Source: Syntrophales bacterium
GTDB taxonomy: Bacteria; Desulfobacterota; Syntrophia; Syntrophales; UBA5619
DNA: 43,218 bases
Direction of reading: 5' to 3'
NCBI GenBank assembly: GCA_023229765.1
Contig: JALNYO010000033.1
Location: 1 to 43,218, forward strand
Below are positions 9,137 to 15,804 of the stretch, piece after piece. The number at the start of each line of letters is the position of its first letter. The stretch's first letter is position 1. A program made the position numbers and the translations under genes. A model generated the notes under the pieces. It had not been told where the DNA came from. It was given only the letters and a program-made list of their open reading frames with translations, and ran no database searches.

Positions 9137-10051
9137 TTATGGGTTAATGAATTTTTTTAGATGGGCATAAGCTGTACTGCCCATAAAAGAGAGTAGCAAT
9201 TGCAAAATGGATTTCACTTTGAGCAAGTAACTCTTACGAGGGGACTCGCGAAAAGCCGCTAAAAAATGAGTCCGCCCTCTTTTCATTAAACCATTTTTAA
9301 AACATCTAATGCCTAATTCGTAATAATGATGGGCATATATTACTTGGAACTCTTCAAAATCTTGTCTGTGTGAAGATAAGATTAACTCATAACCTCTAAT
9401 AATTTTTTCCGGATAACTATCGGTATTGGCGCCATGCACAAAATAATTGATCAATGGCTTGTTGACGTATTCGATGGTATATTTTTTTGCGATGCGAAGG
9501 ATCATTTCCCATTCTTGACCACTGGGAAGCGTTTCATCAAAAAGTCCGACCAATCTGAAGCACTCCTTTTTAATCATAGACGAACTGCCACCGCCAGTGA
9601 TGCAATTGCCTCGGAGAAGCAAATTGAAAATGTGACCTCTTGCCTTTGGCAACACTTGACCGATTTGTTGTTGACTTGCACCATCAATAATATTCATCCC
9701 TGTGTAAATCAATCCAAGCTCTTCGGCGCCGTCAAGAAACATCCGTATTTGCATGCCTATTTTTTCGGGTAACCATTCATCGTCACTGTCTAAAAAAGCA
9801 ATATAGTCACCAGTAGCAAGTTTAACCCCTGTATTCCTTGCGGCGTTTCCCCCTTTGTTAATAATATGTCTTATATATCGTATTCTATCATCGCCAATAC
9901 TTTTTACAATATCTTCCGTATTATCCGTAGAGGCATCGTCAACGACAATTATTTCGTAATCTTGATAGGTTTGAATCAGAACACTCCGAATGGCCCTCTC
10001 AATAAAACGGCCATAATTATAAGTCGTTATTATTACACTTACTGTCGGCAT
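9137..10051 (-). CDS. Glycosyltransferase family 2
   Basis: A 304-residue GT-A enzyme. The N-terminal segment VSVIITTYNYGRFIERAIRSVL, the VVDDASTDNT loop (about 36-45) and the DSDDEW metal/nucleotide motif (about 88-93) are textbook GT2. The C-terminal about 90 residues are less typical and may bind acceptor or partner; there are no clear membrane segments. It should transfer a sugar from a nucleotide donor in the glycan pathway. The gene is AT-rich compared with the GT4 genes downstream and belongs to a low-GC block running from about 9.1 to 11.4 kb. Confidence 0.87.
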   Translation of the reverse strand: MPTVSVIITTYNYGRFIERAIRSVLIQTYQDYEIIVVDDASTDNTEDIVKSIGDDRIRYIRHIINKGGNAARNTGVKLATGDYIAFLDSDDEWLPEKIGMQIRMFLDGAEELGLIYTGMNIIDGASQQQIGQVLPKARGHIFNLLLRGNCITGGGSSSMIKKECFRLVGLFDETLPSGQEWEMILRIAKKYTIEYVNKPLINYFVHGANTDSYPEKIIRGYELILSSHRQDFEEFQVIYAHHYYELGIRCFKNGLMKRGRTHFLAAFRESPRKSYLLKVKSILQLLLSFMGSTAYAHLKKFINP

Positions 10052-10084
10052 TATCGATGTTTATCCTGACTGCTGTCTGGCCAA

Positions 10085-10807
10085 TTACAGGGAGCTGATG
10101 TATCGATACTTTTCAGTTCCGATAACAAACTGATCTTTTATACCACTGTAAATTCCGGTATATATGTTTATCCCTTTATCCCTCAATAGCTCGACTAAGT
10201 CCCTGATCGTATCCTGTTCTCCAGCTCTCTGATAATCATCCAGAATAACCATAAACTCATCCTTGGGCTGAAACTTTTGAGCCAATAAACAGATATCATA
10301 TCTCGAATAACGGTCAGATCCTAACGGTCCATCAATGACATATAAATCAAATATTTCATTGATGATACCGTCTATTCCATTATAACTTTTTACAATAAAT
10401 TGATTTACTATTTTTTCTGTTACTTCCAATTGGATTATTTGGGAATTTTGCGACAAAGGAAATCTGCTAACAAAACCATTCGACCAATCTCTGCTTTGTT
10501 CAATAATGACATGTTTTACTTCAGTCAAACCGTTTTCAATAAATTTCGAAATAATTTTTGATGTTTCGCCGAGACCAAACTCAATAATTTTTTTCGGCTG
10601 ATAATCCGCTAAAATTCTAACCAATACATATAAAAAAGAGTAGCTTGCCGCCCATCTCCCGGGATATATGGGAAGTTCTTCTAACCATTTTTTGCCTCTG
10701 ATGGAATCGCGATAAATGTGCGCCCATATTAATTCTTGGGTTTGCTTGTTGATTTGGTCTGTGTGAAGATGTTCGTTAAGCCGCTGCTTTATTTTACCAA
10801 GAATCAT
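10085..10807 (-). CDS. Putative Rossmann-fold (class I SAM) methyltransferase-like protein
   Basis: A 240-residue soluble protein I cannot assign with certainty. KKIIEFGLGETSKIISKFI (about 72-90) resembles motif I of class I SAM methyltransferases, HVIIEQSRDW (about 99-108) the post-I acid, and FDLYVIDGPLGSDRY (about 153-167) the acidic strand 4 motif. It might methylate a sugar or serve as a glycan-modifying or capping enzyme. Its ATG overlaps the TGA of the Wzt-like gene (ATGA), so the two are coupled. That placement fits a terminal modification read by the Wzt sugar-binding domain, as in known ABC-exported O-antigens capped by methyl groups. The gene is AT-rich. Confidence 0.55.
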   Translation of the reverse strand: MILGKIKQRLNEHLHTDQINKQTQELIWAHIYRDSIRGKKWLEELPIYPGRWAASYSFLYVLVRILADYQPKKIIEFGLGETSKIISKFIENGLTEVKHVIIEQSRDWSNGFVSRFPLSQNSQIIQLEVTEKIVNQFIVKSYNGIDGIINEIFDLYVIDGPLGSDRYSRYDICLLAQKFQPKDEFMVILDDYQRAGEQDTIRDLVELLRDKGINIYTGIYSGIKDQFVIGTEKYRYISSL

Positions 10808-12072
10808 ATTATGACCCTATAATTTAATAAAATATTACCTTGGTTTTGTGGAACCGTCCGACCTGTCCCATAATAGTCTTTTTCAATAACAGAAAAGTGC
10901 ATTACGTTACTAATCCAGTCGGCAACATCATTATTGACTTGACAGTACAGATTGCAACTATAATCGCCGGGTGCTAGCGGAAAATTTTGAATTACAAAAA
11001 CTACTTTCCCCTTTAAAAAATCTATTTTTGCATCAACACTATCAGAACTTAACCATGCGACTCTATCTCCAACATAATTATTAATCCCAATGTCAAGCCT
11101 TGCACTTATGAAGTTTTTCTTTTGTTGTAATACAAACTCAATTTCAATGGATACCTCTGAAAATGTTTCTACTCTTGCTACTTGTTCTGAATGGGCACTT
11201 TTTATAATGCCGCGTGTGAATCGCAACAGTCCATTGCCTTTTCTGTTTTTAATTTCAGATAACAACACATTCTTAATTTCATATCCACCTATATATTGAT
11301 TAATCACGTGTTGTGTATCACCAAAACTTTCTAAAATCCCTTGAGATATCAGTATTGATTTTTTACATAAATTTTGGATCGCCGCCATATTATGACTCAC
11401 AAATAAAACAGTTCTTCCACCTTTGGCCACATCCCCCATCTTGCCCAAACACTTCTTCTGAAATTGCGCATCGCCTACAGCCAGTACCTCATCAACCACT
11501 AGGATCTCCGGTTCCAGGTGGGCGGCTACCGCAAAGGCCAGGCGCACGTACATCCCGCTGGAGTAGCGCTTGACTGGTGTGTCCAGATATTTATCCACCT
11601 CGGCAAAGGCAACGATTTCATCGAATTTACGTTTTATCTCTTCTCGTGACATACCCAGAATGGCGCCGTTGAGGTAGATATTCTCCCGCCCGGACAGTTC
11701 CGGATGAAAGCCGGTGCCTACTTCCAGAAGACTCGCAACGCGGCCCTTGATTGTTACCCGCCCGGTTGAGGGCTCAGTAATGCGGCTCAAAATCTTCAAG
11801 AGCGTACTTTTACCGGCCCCGTTGCGGCCGATGATGCCCACGGCCTCACCGCGTTTTATCTCAAAGCTCACATCCTTGAGCGCCCACACCTCTTCCATTG
11901 TGTCGCCCTGGATGATGGCCTTTCCCGTTGCTAAGTCTTTGGTTTTGTTCCAGAGGGTGCGGGCATTCTGCGCCAGCACGTCGCGCAGAGCTGTATAGCC
12001 ACCATGTTGCGCCTGGTGGCCGATGGTGTATTTTTTACCGATGTTTTCAGCTTTTATGACGATGTCATTCAT
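10804..12072 (-). CDS. wzt: Polysaccharide ABC transporter ATP-binding protein with C-terminal sugar-binding domain (Wzt-like)
   Basis: A 422-residue ATPase of the Wzt/TagH class. It has Walker A GRNGAGKST (82-90), signature YSSGM (170-174), Walker B ILVVDE (190-195) and H-loop SHN (226-228). Residues from about 265 on form a beta-rich C-terminal domain of the Wzt type, which in known systems recognises the non-reducing end of the glycan. It should energise export of the lipid-linked polysaccharide with the Wzm-like permease encoded at 13107-13958. The usual wzm-wzt adjacency is broken here by a toxin-antitoxin module. Base composition drops sharply near residue 225, just after the H-loop, suggesting a domain swap. 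No clear Shine-Dalgarno precedes the ATG. Confidence 0.9.
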   Translation of the reverse strand: MNDIVIKAENIGKKYTIGHQAQHGGYTALRDVLAQNARTLWNKTKDLATGKAIIQGDTMEEVWALKDVSFEIKRGEAVGIIGRNGAGKSTLLKILSRITEPSTGRVTIKGRVASLLEVGTGFHPELSGRENIYLNGAILGMSREEIKRKFDEIVAFAEVDKYLDTPVKRYSSGMYVRLAFAVAAHLEPEILVVDEVLAVGDAQFQKKCLGKMGDVAKGGRTVLFVSHNMAAIQNLCKKSILISQGILESFGDTQHVINQYIGGYEIKNVLLSEIKNRKGNGLLRFTRGIIKSAHSEQVARVETFSEVSIEIEFVLQQKKNFISARLDIGINNYVGDRVAWLSSDSVDAKIDFLKGKVVFVIQNFPLAPGDYSCNLYCQVNNDVADWISNVMHFSVIEKDYYGTGRTVPQNQGNILLNYRVII

Positions 12073-12180
12073 AGTGAAAAGTTAAAAGGGAAAAGCTAAA
12101 AGCTAAAAACGATTGTGAGGAGTCAGGAGCAAGAACGTTAGGGGTAAGGGGTGAGGTGTGAGGAGAGAAACCTCGTTCTT

Positions 12181-12564
12181 CTACATCCCCACATCCGACT
12201 CTAATACTTCTAAAACCCCTTGGAGGTCAATTGTAGCCGACTCTTTCGCAGCCTTATCATCTCCCAAATGAAGATGATAAGGAAAGGTTTCCAGTTCAGG
12301 ATGATGTTTCGCATTATCCCATCTTTTAATCAGTATTCCCTCTTTATCCTGCCAATGGAACCGATATCCAGCTAAATGCACAGTATCTTCAGCATGCTGA
12401 CAGTACATGCTTACTTCAAGAAGGCTTTCGTCCACCAGTATCGCCCGCACTCTCAGATAGCCGTCGGTCTCAACCTCTCTTTTCTTTACGACTTGAAATC
12501 GCTCCACCACGGAGGACACGGTAAGAAGAAGAATGCATTCCTCCAGATAATCATGAATATTCAT
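12181..12564 (-). CDS. TumE-like (DUF6516) putative toxin
   Basis: A 127-residue protein with the pattern I associate with the TumE/DUF6516 toxin family: YRFHWQDKEGILIKRWDN (about 73-90) followed by HHPELETFPYHLHLG (about 93-107). Family members are thought to be toxins encoded after a small antitoxin. Here the start overlaps the stop of the upstream partner by four bases (ATGA), the classic antitoxin-first layout. The pair lies between the Wzm-like and Wzt-like export genes in the same direction. The family name is from memory; the toxic activity is inferred. Confidence 0.65.
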   Translation of the reverse strand: MNIHDYLEECILLLTVSSVVERFQVVKKREVETDGYLRVRAILVDESLLEVSMYCQHAEDTVHLAGYRFHWQDKEGILIKRWDNAKHHPELETFPYHLHLGDDKAAKESATIDLQGVLEVLESDVGM

Positions 12565-12884
12565 GCAGAAGGACTCTCAAGTATGTTAAGCCGATCCACT
12601 GACCGTTCATACATTTGGTACATGGCAGACCACTCGAAGTAATCCTCTTTATCCCCGAGAGCCCCTTTTTCAAACCTATCAAAAAAATCCTCAGAAGACA
12701 TCTGATAAGTGCTTTCAAAACGGGAAAGTTCTTTTTTCAACATATTAACTTCCTCGATTGTTTTTCCCTTTTCATACTCGATGATCTTTCCAATAGATCG
12801 AGATAGGTATTCGTTCTGCAAACCCTTTTCAAAGATCTTGCCGATATTTTGAATTGTTCCTTTGGTAGTTGAAACCGCCTGCAT
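12561..12884 (-). CDS. Putative antitoxin partner of the TumE-like protein
   Basis: A 107-residue, strongly charged, mostly helical protein. Residues 35-60 (EYEKGKTIEEVNMLKKELSR) look coiled-coil, and the C-terminal part contains FFDRFEKGALGDKEDYFEWSAMYQMYER, the type of segment seen in small proteins encoded before DUF6516 toxins. There is no recognisable helix-turn-helix, so it is not an Xre-type antitoxin. It has the strongest ribosome binding site in this stretch, GGAAGGAGAT ending 4 nt before the ATG, so it should be translated more than the toxin, whose start overlaps its stop. Function is inferred from layout. Confidence 0.6.
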   Translation of the reverse strand: MQAVSTTKGTIQNIGKIFEKGLQNEYLSRSIGKIIEYEKGKTIEEVNMLKKELSRFESTYQMSSEDFFDRFEKGALGDKEDYFEWSAMYQMYERSVDRLNILESPSA

Positions 12885-12896
12885 ATAATCTCCTTC

Positions 12897-13093
12897 CTAA
12901 TATCTTTTTAATGGGAGTTCGTTGGGATCTTTAAATTTGGTGGTAAAAAGCAGGAACCGCTCTCTCTCATATATTCGAAGTAAGCACCCTGATTGGTGCC
13001 GGATTGTAAGGCCCACGATGTTTCAAAGTCAAGCAGGACTTTTGATGAGAGCCTCAAAAGTTTGTCCGCAGGTTTTACATTGTCCTTGTTCAT
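12897..13093 (-). pseudogene. Small ORF with apparent dinucleotide frameshift upstream of the toxin-antitoxin pair
   Basis: From ATG at 13091-13093 the frame encodes MNKDNVKPADKLLRLSSKV..GAYFEYMRES and then stops early at 12908 after an atypical tail. Dropping one GA unit from the (GA)4 tract at 12960-12968 restores a sensible ending, YMRERFLLFTTKFKDPNELPLKRY, with a TAG at 12897-12899 only 12 nt before the antitoxin start. I read this as one gene of about 65 codons broken by a two-base slip (or a sequencing error). I do not recognise the family. It is transcribed with the toxin-antitoxin pair and may be a third component. Confidence 0.5.
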
Positions 13094-13106
13094 CCAATTA
13101 CGGTTT

Positions 13107-13958
13107 TTATATCAGATCGGCAAAGGTTTTTTCCATTTTGCGGAAACGGGAAACGCCCAGCCATAAAAAGAAGACAATTATGGCAAGACTGAGCAGGAAA
13201 CCGGGAAGGTAAATGGGGCTGTTGCCGCTGAGGATGCACCAGCGGAAACCGTCGATTACCCCCACCATGGGATTGAGATTGTAAAGTAGTCGCCATTGCT
13301 CAGGTACAACCTTGCTGCTGAATCCTACCGGAGAAACGTAAAGCCCGAACTGCACCACAAACGGAATTATATAGCGAAAATCCCGGTATTTCACGTTGAG
13401 CGCGGTAATCCAGAGACCTGGTCCCAGGCTGGCCAACAGGGCTAGGATGATGAAGCCCGGCAGCAGCAGTATCTGCCAGCCCGGTGCGAATTGATAATAA
13501 ACCATCATGCCGATCAGGATAACGAAACTGATGAGGAAATCGATGAAGGCGGTAACAAGGGTCGCCGCGGGAATGATCAAGCGGGGGAAGTACACCTTGC
13601 CGATCAGATTGGCATTACTGATCAGGCTGTTGGACGATTCAGAGAGGGCGTTTGAGAAAAGGGACCACGGGAGCATGGCGGCAAAAACCATCAGGGCGTA
13701 AGGGGCGCTGCCGTCGCTGGGAAGTTTGGCGATGCGGCCAAAAATTACGGTAAAGACTACCATCGTCAGAAAAGGCCTGATAATTGCCCAGAGAATCCCG
13801 ATGATGGTCTGTTTGTAGCGCACCGAGATGTCCCGCCAGGCCAGGATCAGAAAGAGTTCCCGGTAGCGCCAGAGATCGGCCCAGTAGTTTTTCTCCGTCC
13901 GGCCCGGCTCGATGATGAGGACGGGCTCTTGAAAATGTATTGAAGATGATTCAGTCAT
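13107..13958 (-). CDS. wzm: Polysaccharide ABC-2 type permease (Wzm-like)
   Basis: A 283-residue inner-membrane protein with six hydrophobic segments and the ABC-2 polysaccharide export signature. It has an N-terminal amphipathic stretch (YWADLWRYRELFLILAWRDISVRYKQT), then IGILWAIIRPFLTMVVFTVIFGRIAKL, and the C-terminal GLYVSPVGFSSKVVPEQWRLLYNLNPMVGVIDGFRW. It should form the channel that moves a lipid-linked glycan across the inner membrane, powered by the Wzt-like ATPase. The normally adjacent wzt is about 1 kb downstream, beyond the small ORF and the toxin-antitoxin module. About 110 bases separate it from the O-antigen ligase gene upstream. Confidence 0.92.
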   Translation of the reverse strand: MTESSSIHFQEPVLIIEPGRTEKNYWADLWRYRELFLILAWRDISVRYKQTIIGILWAIIRPFLTMVVFTVIFGRIAKLPSDGSAPYALMVFAAMLPWSLFSNALSESSNSLISNANLIGKVYFPRLIIPAATLVTAFIDFLISFVILIGMMVYYQFAPGWQILLLPGFIILALLASLGPGLWITALNVKYRDFRYIIPFVVQFGLYVSPVGFSSKVVPEQWRLLYNLNPMVGVIDGFRWCILSGNSPIYLPGFLLSLAIIVFFLWLGVSRFRKMEKTFADLI

Positions 13959-14068
13959 TTATCAAATAGTGTTGAGGGTGATCCTTCTTTTCACTTTTTA
14001 CTGCTTTATTACACAGCTCCGCTCCCTCGATTACAATAAATCGAGATGGCGGTTTTAAAACACTCCTA

Positions 14069-15475
14069 TTACAGGGCCTTCACGACGACCTTTTCTTCTG
14101 TAACTTCAAGAGGCAAGGTCGGAATCATGATCACCATTGCAGTCAAAAACCAGAACGGTTCCATAACCCGGACAATAATAAACGTGTTGGCGCCGATGCC
14201 ATGGGCGATCATCGCCCAGAATCCTGCCAAGTACCCCAGCGTCAGCCCCTTGTACAGGGAATCTGTTGTTTTGCGGTAGAGGTTATGGACATTGGTGTAG
14301 ATCGACCGCAAAAGGTAAAAAAACACTAAAAGGCCTATAATGCCGGATTCGGCCAGCACCCGGGGATATTGGGCATCCAGAAAGCCATATCCGGTAATCC
14401 CGTAGCCGACAATAGGATGTTTAATAAAATCGGACGTTAAAACAATTTTCCAGGATGCGAGCCGAGCCGATGTAGAGGTATCTATCCTGGTTTTGCCAAG
14501 CTGGATTTGTCCCTCTTCGACAGGCTGGGTAAATGTAAACAGCGCCCTTTCCTTGACGTTTTGGGGAAGCACAAAAGGGGCCACCAGCACAATAACAATA
14601 AGGGGAATAATAAGGATTGCCTTCTTTTCGTTGAAATAAATCAGGGTCAGATACATCGGCGCCAGTGCAAGCCAGGAACTTCTCGAGAGCGTCGCCGCGA
14701 GAGAAACAATTATAAAAAAAAGCAACGTTCCTAAATAGAATCTTTGTTTTTTAGTAACGCTGTTGAGAAGCAACCCCAAGACAATTGACATGATCAAGAC
14801 GAGATATCCGCCCAGGGTATTGGGCTCCCCTTCCGGGCCCTCGAAAGGCGCCGATACCCGGCCTCCGGCAGGAATCTGGACTATCGCGACAATGCAGACG
14901 ATAAAGCAAACCAGGAGGATGGCAAACAAAAAACGCTCAAGTTTCTTTTTGTCATTAATCTGGGTGACGGCCATAAAGAAAACGATAAAATATTCAAAGT
15001 ATTTTAAAACAAAGAAAACCCCGGACAGACCCCGGACCCTGCCGGCCATGTAGCCCATCAAGGTAGAAACGAGACAGATTGCGAAATAGTAACCGATAGC
15101 CCGATTCAAGGGGGTGTTGGCAAACAGGCCGAGTTCCTTTCTAATGGCGGTCTTAAAAAACCAGCTCAGGCCAATGACCACAAGCAGAAAATCGTCCAGC
15201 CTCAAGCTGATCCCCGCCCGCCCGCGACCCTGTACAACCTCCGAGCCGCCGACGGAAAACTGCGGGCCGAGAAGCATGGAGAAGATCAGAATGTAAAGGG
15301 CCAGTTCCGCATTTGCAAAACTGGCAACGGCAAGAACGACGCCTACTGTGATCGCAATCGCTGTTGTCGTCGAAAGTGTCACGAACATGGTTCCGGCGGC
15401 CATCGTAACCAAAATGACGATCGCCATGACAAAAACCATCCTCGGATCGAATCCCTGATTGTAGAGCTTCCCCAT
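14069..15475 (-). CDS. O-antigen ligase/polymerase-like membrane protein (Wzy_C)
   Basis: Polytopic protein of about 468 residues with about a dozen hydrophobic segments. The Wzy_C-type core lies in the second half: SLAATLSRSSWLALAPMYL (about 258-276), then a long periplasmic loop with TSARLASWKIVLTSDFIKHPIVGYG (about 340-364), where ligases keep catalytic Arg and His residues. It could join polymer to an acceptor or polymerise repeat units. GTG at 15481 opens the frame, but ATG at 15473-15475 is better spaced (8 nt) behind AGGGG, so I start there. Such a protein is unexpected next to a Wzm/Wzt pair if export is purely ABC-dependent. Confidence 0.85.
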   Translation of the reverse strand: MGKLYNQGFDPRMVFVMAIVILVTMAAGTMFVTLSTTTAIAITVGVVLAVASFANAELALYILIFSMLLGPQFSVGGSEVVQGRGRAGISLRLDDFLLVVIGLSWFFKTAIRKELGLFANTPLNRAIGYYFAICLVSTLMGYMAGRVRGLSGVFFVLKYFEYFIVFFMAVTQINDKKKLERFLFAILLVCFIVCIVAIVQIPAGGRVSAPFEGPEGEPNTLGGYLVLIMSIVLGLLLNSVTKKQRFYLGTLLFFIIVSLAATLSRSSWLALAPMYLTLIYFNEKKAILIIPLIVIVLVAPFVLPQNVKERALFTFTQPVEEGQIQLGKTRIDTSTSARLASWKIVLTSDFIKHPIVGYGITGYGFLDAQYPRVLAESGIIGLLVFFYLLRSIYTNVHNLYRKTTDSLYKGLTLGYLAGFWAMIAHGIGANTFIIVRVMEPFWFLTAMVIMIPTLPLEVTEEKVVVKAL

Positions 15476-15539
15476 CAACACATCCCCTGTCGTCGCATTC
15501 CTGTAGCCCTGCCGGCAGCGCGTCTGCCCAAAGCAATTG

Positions 15540-15794
15540 TCACTGCTGTTTTATGCCGCCGCGCTCTCGTTCGACCGCCTGGAACTTCCTTTCAATATCC
15601 ATGGGACGATATACGGGATCTTTGTACCTGACGAATTGATCGTACCAGACAGGCATGAAGTTGACAAGAAAACTGGCCGCGATGGCGATCAGCAAAATCA
15701 CCAGCAGCCAGATAATGTTTCGTTTCCAGGCCTTCCTTCTCACGGTCCGCTTGAATTCACGCTCAAATTTTCGCTGCTGCTGCATGCTTTCCAT
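15540..15794 (-). CDS. Small single-span membrane protein
   Basis: An 84-residue protein of unknown family. A very basic N-terminus (QQQRKFEREFKRTVRRKAWKR, residues 5-25) is followed by one hydrophobic helix (IIWLLVILLIAIAASFLVNF, about 27-46). A short hydrophilic tail, RYKDPVYRPMDIERKFQAVERE, should face the periplasm. It lies 10 nt after the BY-kinase gene and before the ligase/polymerase gene, so co-translation with the export machinery is likely. A role as accessory subunit of the Wzc-like or Wzy-like protein is only inference. Confidence 0.7.
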   Translation of the reverse strand: MESMQQQRKFEREFKRTVRRKAWKRNIIWLLVILLIAIAASFLVNFMPVWYDQFVRYKDPVYRPMDIERKFQAVERERGGIKQQ

Positions 15795-15804
15795 GACTGC
15801 ACTC

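Noticed and set aside
12073..12180. Purine-rich stretch with AAAAGCTAAAAGCTAAAA after the toxin gene as a regulatory repeat.
   Set aside because: Short, imperfect and low-complexity; nothing links it to a known element, though it explains the missing ribosome binding site of the Wzt gene.
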